This document shows, piece after piece, positions 1 through 8,402 of a stretch of 64,000 nt of DNA (positions are counted from its first letter, which is position 1; every line of letters starts with the position of its first letter). The stretch lies in NCBI GenBank assembly GCA_015075445.1, contig JABTUJ010000033.1:1-64000 (forward strand). The letters are read 5' to 3'. The position numbers and the translations under genes are program-made. The stretch is from Verrucomicrobiales bacterium (GTDB taxonomy: Bacteria; Verrucomicrobiota; Verrucomicrobiia; Limisphaerales; J093). The notes under the pieces were generated by a model that saw only the letters and a list, made by a program, of their open reading frames with translations, did not search any database and was not told the DNA's origin.

Positions 1-2991
1 CAGCGGGAAATGAAGGACAAGTTCCGTGAGAATTTCGAAGTCATCCGCAGTGACATCCTTCGCGCCAACTACGGCTCTAACCCCTGGCAGGACAAGAACC
101 AGGTCGTGACCTCCGTCTCCTGGGTCTCCCGCATCGAGGACGCCAAGGAAAGCCTGCTCCGCAGCCATTGGGACCTCATCATCGTGGACGAGGCCCACAA
201 AATGAGCGCCGCCAGCCGCGACAAGAAGACCCTCGCCTACCAGCTTGGCGAAGCCCTGTCAGGCATGACCGACCATTACCTCCTCATGACCGCCACACCG
301 CACAAAGGCGACCCCGACAACTTTTGCCTGTTCCTGGAGCTGCTGGACCGCGATGTGTACGGCGACGTCAAAAGTCTCGAAGAAGCCATGCGGAAACAGG
401 AGGCACCCTTTTACCTGCGCCGCGTCAAAGAGGCTCTCGTCACATTCCCGGACCCCGACACCGGCAAAGTCAAAACCCTCTTCACCAAGCGCAACGTCCA
501 GACCACCGAGTTTCAAATCACGGACGACGAGTGGGACTTTTACGACGCCCTCACCCGTTACGTTGAAGATCAATCCATCAAAGCCGCCTCCGAGGAGTCC
601 GCCCGCGCCCGCGCCCTCGGCTTCACCATGGCCATGCTCCAGCGCCGGTTCGCTTCTAGCATCTACGCCGTCCGCCGTAGCCTGGAGCGCATGCGGGACA
701 AACGCGAAAAGATCCTCGCCGACCCCGAAGGCTACCGCCAGGCCCAGATCAACAAGCGGCTCCCGGAGGATTTCGAGGACCTCCCCGAAGAAGAACGCCA
801 GGCCATCATCGCCGAGCTGGAAGACCTGGTCACTTCCTACGACCCGGCCGCGCTCAACCAGGAAATCCTCGAACTCACCAAACTGATTGACCAGGCCCGC
901 GGCCTCGAAAAACGGGAATGCGAGTCCAAGCTCACCGCCCTGAAAGACCTCATCACCCGCCATGGCGTCTTCAAAGATCAGAAAATGAAGTTGCTGCTCT
1001 TTACCGAGCACAAGGACACCCTGGACTTCCTAGCCGGCGATGGAAAAGACGGCCGGCCCCTCGGTAAGCTCATCGAGTGGGGCCTCTCCGTCACACAAAT
1101 CCACGGCGGCATGAAAGTCGGCGATCGCGATATGGCCGGCACCCGCCTCTGCGCCGAACGGGAATTCCGCGACTCCGCCCAGGTGCTCGTCGCCACTGAA
1201 GCCGCGGGCGAAGGCATAAACCTGCAGTTCTGCTGGTTTATGATCAACTACGACATTCCCTGGAACCCGGTCCGCCTGGAGCAGCGCATGGGCCGCATCC
1301 ACCGCTACGGCCAGGACAAGGATTGCCTCATCTTCAATTTCGTTTCCACCAACACCCGCGAGGGCCGCGTCCTCCAAAAGCTTTTCGAGCGCATTCAGGC
1401 CATCGAGGAGGACCTCGACCCCCGCCGCACCGGCAAGGTGTTCAACGTGTTGGGCGACGTGTTCCCCGCCAATCTCCTCGAGAAAATGATCCGGGACATG
1501 TACGCCCATAACCAGATGACCGAAGAGCTCATCAAGCAGCGCATCGTTGAGGAAGTGGACATCGCCCGGTTCGAGCACATTACCAAATGCACCCTCGAAC
1601 TGCTGGCAAAGAAGGAACTCAACCTCTCCGCCATCATCGGTAAATCAGCCGAGGCCAGGGAACGCCGCCTCGTTCCCGAGGTCATTGAAGACTTCTTCAC
1701 CCAGGCCGCGCCCTCCTGCGGCGTCGAGCCGAAGGAAACCAAGGACGACTCACATATCTTCCGTATCGGCCGCGTTCCCCGTCCGCTCTGGCCCATCGGC
1801 GAGCGCCTTGAACCCCGCTTCGGCAAACTCGGCCGCGAATACAAGAGCATCGTTTTCGACAAAGCCATCCTCCCCAAGGACCCCACGCTCGAATGGGTCA
1901 CGCCCGGTCACCCGTTGTTTGAAGTGGTCCGCGAGGATCTCCAGGACCGCGCTGCGCATGATCTCCAGCGCGGCACCGTCTTTTACGACCTGAATTCCAA
2001 AACACCCTGTCGCCTCGATTTCTTCGCCGCCTCCATCAAGGATGGCCGCGACCACCAGCTTCATCGCCGGCTCTTCGCCGTGGCGACCAGCCAGGGCGGC
2101 GTTCTCTCCGTCAAACAGCCCACCGTCCTGCTCGATCTGGCTGTTGCACCCAGAGGCACGCCCACCCCCGACAGCGACGGTCTGCCCGATCGCGCTGCCG
2201 CCGAGCAATTCCTCATCCAGCACGCCCTGAACCCCATGCTGGCTGAAGTTACGGCCGAGCGCGCCCGCGAAACCGAAACCATCGCCCGTCACCTGGAAAT
2301 CAGCCTGAACGAGCTGATTCACCGCCAGAACCTCCGCCTTGCCGACCTGCTCGAAATGCAGCAGCGTGGCGACACCTCCCAACCGCTCGCCGCCAACATC
2401 AAGCAAACCGAGGACCGGCTTGACGAGCTCAACGGCCGGCTCGAAACCCGCCGCACGGAACTCCGCCGCGAACAGGAATGCATGATCGGCGACATACAGC
2501 ACTTGGGCCGCGCCTGGGTCCTCCCGCACCCCGAGCGCTACTCCCCGCACATCGCCCCCATGGTCGCCGATCCGGAAATCGAGAAGATCGCCGTCCAGGT
2601 CGCCATCAAGCATGAGGAGGCGCAGGGTCGCGTCGTCGAAAGCGTGGAGAAAGATAATCGCGGCTTCGACCTCATCTCCCGCAAACCGCACCCGGAAGAC
2701 CCAAAGACCGCCATTGATGTCCGCTTCATCGAGGTGAAAGGCCGTGCTGACACCGGCGAAATCGCTCTCACGTCCAACGAGTACAACACCGCCAAGCGGC
2801 TCAAACGGGACTACTTCCTGTACGTTGTCTTTCACTGCGCCACCACTCCCTCACTCAACATCCTCCAGGACCCGGCAACCCTGGACTGGCAGCCCGTTGT
2901 CAAAGTCGAGCAATACCGTTTGAACCTGGACTCACGCCGCCACCCCGTCGAACTTAAGGAGACGCCGCCGGAGTACGGCACAAAAACCTAA
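1..2991 (+). CDS. SNF2-like helicase with C-terminal DUF3883-like domain (5' end outside window)
   Basis: ATP-driven DNA helicase or translocase of the superfamily 2 type seen in DISARM-like and related phage-defence loci. The frame is open from base 1, so the gene starts upstream and the Walker A part is missing. Counting from the ATG at position 10, the DEAH box (VDEAH) is at residues 59-63, motif III (LLMTATPHKGD) near residue 92, and the helicase C domain with motif VI (QRMGRIHRYGQ) near 425-437. A long middle region is predicted to be largely helical. The last ~110 residues (FDLISRKP, then FIEVKGR) look like DUF3883, a nuclease-fold domain common in defence proteins. A truncated phosphoribosyltransferase-like gene follows 9 bases later. 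The helicase call is firm; the membership of a specific defence system is inference because its partners lie outside the window. Confidence 0.85.
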   Translation, partial: QREMKDKFRENFEVIRSDILRANYGSNPWQDKNQVVTSVSWVSRIEDAKESLLRSHWDLIIVDEAHKMSAASRDKKTLAYQLGEALSGMTDHYLLMTATPHKGDPDNFCLFLELLDRDVYGDVKSLEEAMRKQEAPFYLRRVKEALVTFPDPDTGKVKTLFTKRNVQTTEFQITDDEWDFYDALTRYVEDQSIKAASEESARARALGFTMAMLQRRFASSIYAVRRSLERMRDKREKILADPEGYRQAQINKRLPEDFEDLPEEERQAIIAELEDLVTSYDPAALNQEILELTKLIDQARGLEKRECESKLTALKDLITRHGVFKDQKMKLLLFTEHKDTLDFLAGDGKDGRPLGKLIEWGLSVTQIHGGMKVGDRDMAGTRLCAEREFRDSAQVLVATEAAGEGINLQFCWFMINYDIPWNPVRLEQRMGRIHRYGQDKDCLIFNFVSTNTREGRVLQKLFERIQAIEEDLDPRRTGKVFNVLGDVFPANLLEKMIRDMYAHNQMTEELIKQRIVEEVDIARFEHITKCTLELLAKKELNLSAIIGKSAEARERRLVPEVIEDFFTQAAPSCGVEPKETKDDSHIFRIGRVPRPLWPIGERLEPRFGKLGREYKSIVFDKAILPKDPTLEWVTPGHPLFEVVREDLQDRAAHDLQRGTVFYDLNSKTPCRLDFFAASIKDGRDHQLHRRLFAVATSQGGVLSVKQPTVLLDLAVAPRGTPTPDSDGLPDRAAAEQFLIQHALNPMLAEVTAERARETETIARHLEISLNELIHRQNLRLADLLEMQQRGDTSQPLAANIKQTEDRLDELNGRLETRRTELRREQECMIGDIQHLGRAWVLPHPERYSPHIAPMVADPEIEKIAVQVAIKHEEAQGRVVESVEKDNRGFDLISRKPHPEDPKTAIDVRFIEVKGRADTGEIALTSNEYNTAKRLKRDYFLYVVFHCATTPSLNILQDPATLDWQPVVKVEQYRLNLDSRRHPVELKETPPEYGTKT

Positions 2992-3000
2992 CCGACCGCT

Positions 3001-3447
3001 ATGCCATCAATCATCCGTCCAGACCCGCTTGCCGAACCAGCAAAACGTATCGCCGAAATCGCCGCTGACTACCACGGCGACTCCGGCACCGCGGTGACTC
3101 AGGACCGCGTGCTCCGCTGGGCGCAGTGCTTCCCGGAACCCCACCGGCTGGCTGTCCTCAACGAGACAGCCCATGTCCTCAGCAAGACCTACATTTCCCA
3201 GGCACGCATGGCCACCTTCCTCTCCGGCCTAGCCCGGAGCGAAAGCCTCACCAAGGGCGACCCCAACAGGTTCTGGTCCTCCACCGAAATCCTCACCATC
3301 CAGCAGCGCGGCTCGAGCCAGAAAGAAATGGTGGCACTCCTGCAAGGCGAACTCACCAAGGCAGGCATCACCACACGCCAGCCCGGCCAGCCCGGGAGTA
3401 TTTCCGCCAGCACCTGGTCCAGGGCGACTATCACAGCCAGGGCCTGA
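3001..3447 (+). pseudogene. N-terminal fragment of a phosphoribosyltransferase-like (PRTase-CE type) defence protein
   Basis: The gene starts with ATG 9 bases after the helicase stop, as expected for an operon. Only about 130 residues look genuine (RIAEIAADYH, HVLSKTYIS, FLSGLARSES, FWSSTEILTIQQRGSSQ). They resemble the N-terminus of PRTase-like proteins that accompany helicases in defence islands. The frame then runs into relaxase DNA read out of frame and stops at 3447. The join lies near 3370-3390, where the motif AGCCCGG occurs twice. Most of the protein is missing, so the gene is broken. The family call is from memory of the N-terminal pattern and is tentative. Confidence 0.45.
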
Positions 3448-5993
3448 CCGTCGCCGGTCAATGGTTTGGCCGGGGAGCGGAGCGCCTCGGCTTGAAGGCG
3501 GGCACGGCGGTGGCCGAGGCGGCCTTCGCCCGGCTCTGCGACAATCAGCATCCGACGACTGGAGAGAAGCTGACCGTCCGAAAGCGGGAGAAGGACCACC
3601 GCGTGTTCTACGACTTCACGGTGTCGGCGCCCAAGAGCGTTTCGATCATGGCACTGGTGGTCGGCGATCAACGGCTCCTCGCAGCCCACGACGAAGCCTG
3701 CGCGGCCGCCCTCAGTCAGATGGAACAGGTGGCGGCCACCCGGGTGCGCCGCGGTGGGGAGGACGGCGAACGGGTCACGGGCGAGATCGTCGCGGCCACC
3801 TTCCGGCACGACACCTCGCGCGCCCTGGACCCGCAGTTGCACACGCATTTCGTGGTGTTCAACGCCACCTGGGACCGCACCGAGGAGCGCTGGAAGGCCC
3901 TCCAGACCTCCCGGATGTTCGATCAAATGACGTTCTATACCGAGGTGTACCGGAGCGAACTGGCCCGCCGGCTCCGGGGACTGGGTTATGGCCTGGACTC
4001 CACCAAACACGGGTTCGAGATCGCGGGGGTGCCGGCCGAGATCACCGAGCGGTTCAGCAAGCGGCGCCAGGCGATCCGGGAAGCGGAATCGGAGCTGGCC
4101 GGCCGGCTGGGACAACCGTTGTCCAACAACGCCCGGGCCACCCTGGCGCACACCTCGCGTCCGGCGAAAGACACGAGCCTCGACCCGCAGGAGGTGCTGG
4201 AACGACAGCGGGCACAACTCACCCCGGCGGAACTCGCGCAACTCACCTCCCTGGTACCGGATGCCTCCCGGCCCAACCCAGACGCCACCGGACCACTCAT
4301 CACCCCCGCCCAAGCCCTCGACTACGCGCGGGATCATCACTTCGAGCGGCACAGTGTCGTCGAGACCCATGACCTGCTCCAGACCGCCCTCGCCTACTCC
4401 CGCGGTTCGGTGACGCTCGAGGAACTGCGGGCTGAACTTGCTCAACGAACTGAGTTCCTACACGCCGAGGACCAGTTGACCACCCGCACCACGCTGTTCG
4501 AGGAACAGCGGATGATCCGTCTGGTCAACCAGGGTGTGGGCCAGTGCCGGCCCCTCCACCCCGGTTATGCCAGCGACCGGCGCCTGTCGGCGGAGCAACA
4601 GCAGGCGCTGCGCATGATCCTGGGAACCCCCGACCAGGTTCTGGGGCTGCGGGGTGGCGCCGGCACGGGCAAGACGCGGCTTCTCTTGGAGGTCGTCCGA
4701 GGCGTTGAAGCCCGGCAACCGGTGACGGTGCTGGCCCCAAGCACCGCCGCGGTGGAGGCGCTGCGCAAGGCAGGCCTGCCCCGGGCCGCGACGGTGCAAC
4801 GGTTCCTGGCCGATGCGAGCTTTCGGGAGGAGACCCGCGGCCAGGTGTTGCTGGTGGACGAAGCGGGCCTGCTTTCGACCCGCGACATGCTCGCGTTGCT
4901 CGAACACATCCAGTCCGGTGGACGGTTGATCCTCTCGGGCGACACCCGGCAGCACACGGGCATCGCGGCCGGGGACGCCCTGCGGCTGCTCGAGGAGCGC
5001 AGCGGGTTGCGGATGGCCGGGGTGCACGCCATCCGCCGGCAGGTGGACCAGGATTACCGCGAGGCCATCGCCGACTTCGCCCAAGGCAACGGGCAGCGGG
5101 GCCTGTTGCGGCTGGAAGGGCTCGGGGCGGTCGTCGAGATCCCGGAGCCAGATCGCTACGCGGTGCTGGCCGAGGACTATGTCCGGTCGCTGCGCGCCCG
5201 GAAGTCCGCCCTGCTGGTGAGCCCGACCTGGCGGGAGATCGAGGCGGTGACCCAGGAAGTGCGGGCGCGGCTCAAAGCGGAAGGCCTGCTCGGCAGCCAG
5301 GAGACCCGGCTCACGGTGCATCGGGGGCTCCAGTGGACTCAGGCGCAGAAGCGGGACCTGCGCAACTACCGTCCCGGCCATGTCCTGGCCTTCCATCGGG
5401 CGACCCGGGAGTTCGCTCGCGGGGCTGCGGCCGAGGTGGTCAAGGTGGAACCCGACGCCTTGGAAGTGCGCCGGGCCGACGGGGCCGTGGTGAAGGTGAC
5501 GCGGAAACAGGCCGGGTGCTTCGAGGTAGCCGAGCCGCAGGCCCTGGCGGTGGCGCCGGGAGAGCGGTTGCTCATCCAGGGCAATCGCAAGGCGGCCGGG
5601 CTCTTCAACGGGCAGGCGGTGACGGTGAAGTCGGTGGGCGCCGACGGGAGCCTCACTCTGGCCGACGGCCGGAAGATCGCGGCGGACTTCCGCGCGTTCA
5701 CCCATGGCTATTGCGTGACCAGCCATGCGGCGCAGGGACGCACGGTGGACCACGTGTATGTGGCGGTGGACTCGGGCAGTTGGCGGGCCACTCACCGGAA
5801 CCAGTTCTACGTGAGTGCCTCACGCGGACGGGAGCGGGTCCGGGTGTACACCGACGACGTCCAGTTCCTTCGGGATGCGGTCACCCGGTCCGGCGTGCGG
5901 CTTACCGCCTCGGAGTTGCTGGAAAGCAAGCGCGCAGCGGAGAGGACGAGCGCCGGCCAACATCCCACCCTCCGCCCGCGTGTGGCGGCCTGA
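3390..5993 (+). CDS. MobF-type conjugative relaxase-helicase, first copy, start codon lost
   Basis: Relaxase that would nick and unwind plasmid DNA at oriT. Homology begins abruptly at REYFRQHL (3387-3410), roughly fifteen to twenty residues after the usual N-terminus. The frame stays open back to an ATG at 3126, but residues before 3387 are unrelated. Visible motifs are the N-terminal tyrosine region (EYF and GDYHSQG), the three-histidine metal site (HDTSRALDPQLHTH, near 3808-3850), a RecD-like helicase Walker A (GGAGTGKT, near 4654), Walker B (LLVDEAG, near 4851) and the C-terminal SHAAQGRT motif (near 5730). About 868 residues remain. There is no obvious natural start, so expression would need the chimeric upstream frame. 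A second relaxase of the same class lies at 13485-15911 on the other strand. Confidence 0.85.
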   Translation, partial: AREYFRQHLVQGDYHSQGLTVAGQWFGRGAERLGLKAGTAVAEAAFARLCDNQHPTTGEKLTVRKREKDHRVFYDFTVSAPKSVSIMALVVGDQRLLAAHDEACAAALSQMEQVAATRVRRGGEDGERVTGEIVAATFRHDTSRALDPQLHTHFVVFNATWDRTEERWKALQTSRMFDQMTFYTEVYRSELARRLRGLGYGLDSTKHGFEIAGVPAEITERFSKRRQAIREAESELAGRLGQPLSNNARATLAHTSRPAKDTSLDPQEVLERQRAQLTPAELAQLTSLVPDASRPNPDATGPLITPAQALDYARDHHFERHSVVETHDLLQTALAYSRGSVTLEELRAELAQRTEFLHAEDQLTTRTTLFEEQRMIRLVNQGVGQCRPLHPGYASDRRLSAEQQQALRMILGTPDQVLGLRGGAGTGKTRLLLEVVRGVEARQPVTVLAPSTAAVEALRKAGLPRAATVQRFLADASFREETRGQVLLVDEAGLLSTRDMLALLEHIQSGGRLILSGDTRQHTGIAAGDALRLLEERSGLRMAGVHAIRRQVDQDYREAIADFAQGNGQRGLLRLEGLGAVVEIPEPDRYAVLAEDYVRSLRARKSALLVSPTWREIEAVTQEVRARLKAEGLLGSQETRLTVHRGLQWTQAQKRDLRNYRPGHVLAFHRATREFARGAAAEVVKVEPDALEVRRADGAVVKVTRKQAGCFEVAEPQALAVAPGERLLIQGNRKAAGLFNGQAVTVKSVGADGSLTLADGRKIAADFRAFTHGYCVTSHAAQGRTVDHVYVAVDSGSWRATHRNQFYVSASRGRERVRVYTDDVQFLRDAVTRSGVRLTASELLESKRAAERTSAGQHPTLRPRVAA

Positions 5994-5995
5994 CC

Positions 5996-6412
5996 ATGCT
6001 CCGGGGAAAAGCCAGTACAGATACGTCGACGGCGGCGCGGACACCCGTGGCGGCAGGGCCTGACGGCGTTGAAGTCGCCGGCGTGGAGCAACCCTATGGC
6101 ACCGGGGAGCGGCCGGCGGGCATCCTGTTCGTGCGGGGACCGACCAGCTTCTGGTTTCCGTATCACCTGCTCCAAGGGATGCGGTACGAACCGGGGAAGC
6201 TCACCCTGGTGTTTGCGGCGGCGGACGTGGTTATCGAGGGCCGGGGATTGCACGGCCTCTACCTCGAACTGGCGCGTCAGGTCGTCTGGCGGATCGTGGA
6301 ACAAGGTGCGCGGTACGCGGAGCTGTCGGACGGGCCGACCTGTGTCACTCAGATCGTGGAGATTCCCAAGGGCGACGAGGCGCGGCCGGCGGACGCCGTG
6401 GCAGGCGAATGA
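5996..6412 (+). CDS. Hypothetical protein downstream of relaxase
   Basis: The ATG lies two bases after the relaxase stop, so the pair is probably cotranscribed. The 138-residue product has no signal peptide or membrane segment. Recognisable stretches are RGPTSFWFPYHLLQGMRYEP and the C-terminal TCVTQIVEIPKGDEARPADA. I do not recognise the family. The last ~60 bases, with the flanking spacer, occur again at 7599-7660 and in shorter form near 8262, each time next to the palindrome array. This shows that the gene end was part of a locally duplicated unit. Confidence 0.6.
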   Translation: MLRGKASTDTSTAARTPVAAGPDGVEVAGVEQPYGTGERPAGILFVRGPTSFWFPYHLLQGMRYEPGKLTLVFAAADVVIEGRGLHGLYLELARQVVWRIVEQGARYAELSDGPTCVTQIVEIPKGDEARPADAVAGE

Positions 6413-6444
6413 ACCAGGATTCGGGCACACGGTCGGCTTGTTCT

Positions 6445-6531
6445 TGTTCGGACGTCCGAACAACGCCGGTCCCCGAACACGGGGTCTGTCCGGGGAAGGA
6501 GGGCCGGTCGGAGTGTTCGGCCGTCCGAACA
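6445..6531. repeat. Palindromes 1 and 2 (candidate parS sites)
   Basis: TGTTCGGACGTCCGAACA at 6445-6462 is a perfect 18-bp palindrome. TGTTCGGCCGTCCGAACA at 6514-6531 differs by one base. They are 51 bp apart, just after the 5996-6412 gene. Confidence 0.85.
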
Positions 6532-6615
6532 TGCTCATATCAGCCCAGGGGCACCTTGGCCCCTCTTCCGTCTGAGCCGGCCGACGGAACCGCGTTTCGC
6601 AGCGGCTCTTCGGGC

Positions 6616-7017
6616 TTACCGGGGTTCGATGACCTTCAAACCCGACACACAGTCGAAGTGGCGTCGGTTGAACGTGGCCACCTGGCTGCCGCGCTCCATC
6701 GCCGTGGCGGCCACGATCAGATCGTAGGCGCCGATCCTTTTTCCGGACGCCTCCAGGTGCGCCCAAATCCGGGCGTGCGCATGGGCGGTCTGTTCGGTGT
6801 AAGGAACAATGGGTAATGCAGCGAGCACACTCTGGAGATACTGCTGCCGTCGCGCTTTGTGCGTCGCGCCAGCCCGCTCCACTCCGTGCCACAACTCCGC
6901 GACGGTGATGGCGGCGAGTTCGAAGGCATCGTCCCCGCGACTTCCCAGCCACGCCGGGAGGTCGAAGGTTCCCTTCTCGCCCCGGATGATGACGTCGGCA
7001 TCGAGGATTATCGCCAT
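6616..7017 (-). CDS. vapC: VapC-type PIN-domain ribonuclease toxin
   Basis: Toxin of a type II toxin-antitoxin pair; PIN-domain proteins of this class cut RNA using Mg2+. The 133-residue product fits the family. The acidic residues expected of a PIN active site are visible: D in IILDADVII near the start, E in ITVAELWHG near residue 41, and D in IGAYDLIVAA near residue 98. The start overlaps the end of the antitoxin gene by 10 bases, so the two are translated together with the antitoxin first. The pair sits inside the palindrome array, as a stability module might. Confidence 0.88.
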   Translation of the reverse strand: MAIILDADVIIRGEKGTFDLPAWLGSRGDDAFELAAITVAELWHGVERAGATHKARRQQYLQSVLAALPIVPYTEQTAHAHARIWAHLEASGKRIGAYDLIVAATAMERGSQVATFNRRHFDCVSGLKVIEPR

Positions 7018-7280
7018 TTGTCCGTCGGGGTCTTGAGGGTCTTGCGGCCCGCGACGAGGTCACGGTGCCAGTCGCTGGCCTCTTGCGCCGATAGATCCGT
7101 GCGAGCCAGGGCCTCGGCCAGGTCCCGGCCCGTGCAGCGCTTCTCGTGGTCTGGGGCGATGCGGGCGAAGGGCTTGCCGTTCTTCAGCAGCACAAAGGTC
7201 GTGTGTTGATAGTGGGCCCGGTTCACACAATCGGCGAAATTGCGGGCGGCCTCGGTGACCGTGATGGTCATCTCTTTCAT
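7008..7280 (-). CDS. Phd/YefM-type antitoxin, partner of VapC
   Basis: DNA-binding antitoxin that would neutralise the PIN toxin and repress its own promoter. The 90-residue product begins MKEMTITVTEAARNF, a typical Phd/YefM N-terminus, followed by VLLKNGKPFARI. Two ATGs (7280 and 7271) are possible. The first lies directly against a promoter-operator, with no room for a Shine-Dalgarno sequence, which suggests leaderless translation. It overlaps vapC by 10 bases. Confidence 0.85.
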   Translation of the reverse strand: MKEMTITVTEAARNFADCVNRAHYQHTTFVLLKNGKPFARIAPDHEKRCTGRDLAEALARTDLSAQEASDWHRDLVAGRKTLKTPTDKWR

Positions 7281-7314
7281 AGAATCAGATTATCAGATTC
7301 TAAGGACTGGTCAA
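7281..7314 (-). promoter_or_regulatory. vapBC promoter with overlapping operator
   Basis: On the minus strand, TTGACC (7314-7309), a 16-base spacer and TAATCT (7292-7287) form a good sigma-70 promoter. Transcription would begin about at the ATG of 7280. The inverted repeat AGAATC...GATTCT (7281-7301), with an internal AATCTGATAATCTGAT direct repeat, covers the -10 box and fits an autoregulatory operator. Confidence 0.6.
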
Positions 7315-7405
7315 GCCGGCCCGGGCCAGCCGCTCAAGTTGGCGAGCGTGTCTTCAGCGCGGGAGTTGTTGCGCCGACGTCAGGACCTGGGGCTCGGTAC
7401 GGCCT

Positions 7406-7423
7406 TGTTCGGACGTCCGAACA
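7406..7423. repeat. Palindrome 3 (candidate parS site)
   Basis: Perfect copy TGTTCGGACGTCCGAACA, followed by a duplicated ardC tail. Confidence 0.85.
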
Positions 7424-7597
7424 TGCCGTGTCAGCCCAGGCGCAACCTGGGCGGTCTTCCGGCTGAGCCGGCAGCCGTGGCAGGCAGGCTCCCCAGTTCC
7501 AGGAGGGGCGCCACCGGCTGCTCGGCGAGCGCCACCTCCTCCCGCTGCACCCGTTTGCCTCGCAGGTAATCCGCGCCCCGCTGCGGCGTGGCCGCGG
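7424..7597 (-). pseudogene. Duplicated 3' fragment of ardC
   Basis: This stretch is similar, with scattered changes, to the last ~165 bases of the ardC gene (8400-8570). On the minus strand it would encode a counterpart of the C-terminal VQREEMALAEQPVVPF segment. It has no start and no upstream gene body. It joins the tail of the 5996-6412 gene at about 7598. Confidence 0.65.
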
Positions 7598-7598
7598 C

Positions 7599-7660
7599 GA
7601 CCTGTGTCAGTCAGACCGTGGATCTCTCCGAGGGAGACGAGGCGCGGCCGAGGGACGCGG
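7599..7660 (+). pseudogene. Duplicated 3' fragment of the 5996-6412 gene
   Basis: The bases encode TCVSQTVDLSEGDEARPRDA, clearly related to TCVTQIVEIPKGDEARPADA at the end of the intact gene. The similarity continues into the downstream spacer and palindromes, so this is a duplicated unit rather than a new gene. Confidence 0.65.
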
Positions 7661-7706
7661 GGGCACTCCAATGGATGACGATTCCGGCCGGCAGCGGGGT
7701 TGTTTG

Positions 7707-7793
7707 TGTTCGGCCGTCCGAACAACACCGGTCGCCGACCGCGTGGCATATCCGGGGAAGGAGGGCCGGCCGAGGTGTTCGGCCGTCCGAACA
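7707..7793. repeat. Palindromes 4 and 5 (candidate parS sites)
   Basis: TGTTCGGCCGTCCGAACA at 7707-7724 and 7776-7793, 51 bp apart as in the first pair. Confidence 0.85.
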
Positions 7794-7968
7794 ACGCCGG
7801 TCACCGGACGCATAGTACCGGTCACCACTGGCCGGGGAGGCGACAGGGCCGGCACCGGGTTTGACGAACGCCGGTGCGCTGCTGACCGTGGCACTTGTAG
7901 CAAGCTGGAACGGATTGAGGCCGGGGTGCGACAGTGAACTCTCACTTTGTGGTAAGCATTGAGCGGGG

Positions 7969-8013
7969 GGAGGCCGACCTGCGGAAAGGGCGGGTTCGAG
8001 TCCGCCGGCCTCC
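7969..8013 (+). other. tRNA 3'-end-like minihelix
   Basis: GGAGGCC (7969-7975) is exactly complementary to GGCCTCC (8007-8013), like a 7-bp acceptor stem. Between them is GGTTCGAGTCC (7993-8003), the consensus T-loop sequence. Only 13 bases stand where the D and anticodon arms should be, the T-stem is imperfect, and no CCA follows. It is best read as a degenerate tRNA end or a chance structure, not a working tRNA. Confidence 0.3.
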
Positions 8014-8024
8014 TGCCGCCCGGT

Positions 8025-8042
8025 TGTTCGGACGTCCGAACA
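8025..8042. repeat. Palindrome 6 (candidate parS site)
   Basis: Perfect copy TGTTCGGACGTCCGAACA, immediately after the tRNA-like minihelix. Confidence 0.85.
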
Positions 8043-8155
8043 TGCCCGGCGCTCGTCGCCGTTAAGACCGACTTCCTGCCCTTGATGACCCGTTCCTGGC
8101 CGCCGAGAGAGCGTCGCCGTGGTCGCTACGGCCGGGGAAGCTCGGTGAGCCGAAG

Positions 8156-8173
8156 TGTTCGGCCGTCCGAACA
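8156..8173. repeat. Palindrome 7 (candidate parS site)
   Basis: TGTTCGGCCGTCCGAACA, followed by another copy of the ardC tail. Confidence 0.85.
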
Positions 8174-8308
8174 CGCCGTGCCATCCCAAACGCAGGTTGG
8201 CCCCGCTTTCGGCTGAGACGGCACGCACAGGAGACGCGCCCGCCGCTCCAGGAAGGACGCCGCGGCCGGCGAATGAACCACGATCCGGGCACGCGGTCGG
8301 GATGTTCG

Positions 8309-8395
8309 TGTTCGGCCGTCCGAACAAGGCCAGTCGCCGAACGCGTTGTATGTCCAGGGAATGCGGGCCGGCCGAAGTGTTCGGCCGTCCGAACA
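8309..8395. repeat. Palindromes 8 and 9 (candidate parS sites)
   Basis: TGTTCGGCCGTCCGAACA at 8309-8326 and 8378-8395, 51 bp apart. The second ends 7 bases before the ardC stop codon. Confidence 0.85.
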
Positions 8396-8402
8396 TGTCG
8401 GA

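Noticed and set aside
7917..8013. A complete tRNA gene
   Set aside because: No anticodon arm or D arm could be folded, and the T-stem is imperfect.
6445..8395. Palindromes as LexA (SOS) boxes
   Set aside because: The Verrucomicrobial LexA motif I remember is TGTTC-N4-GAACA. Here the spacing is N8, and the copies lie between gene tails rather than before repair genes.
6445..8395. CRISPR array or dif-type recombination sites
   Set aside because: Spacing is irregular, spacers are duplicated gene ends, no cas genes are present, and an 18-bp palindrome does not match the asymmetric 28-bp dif layout.
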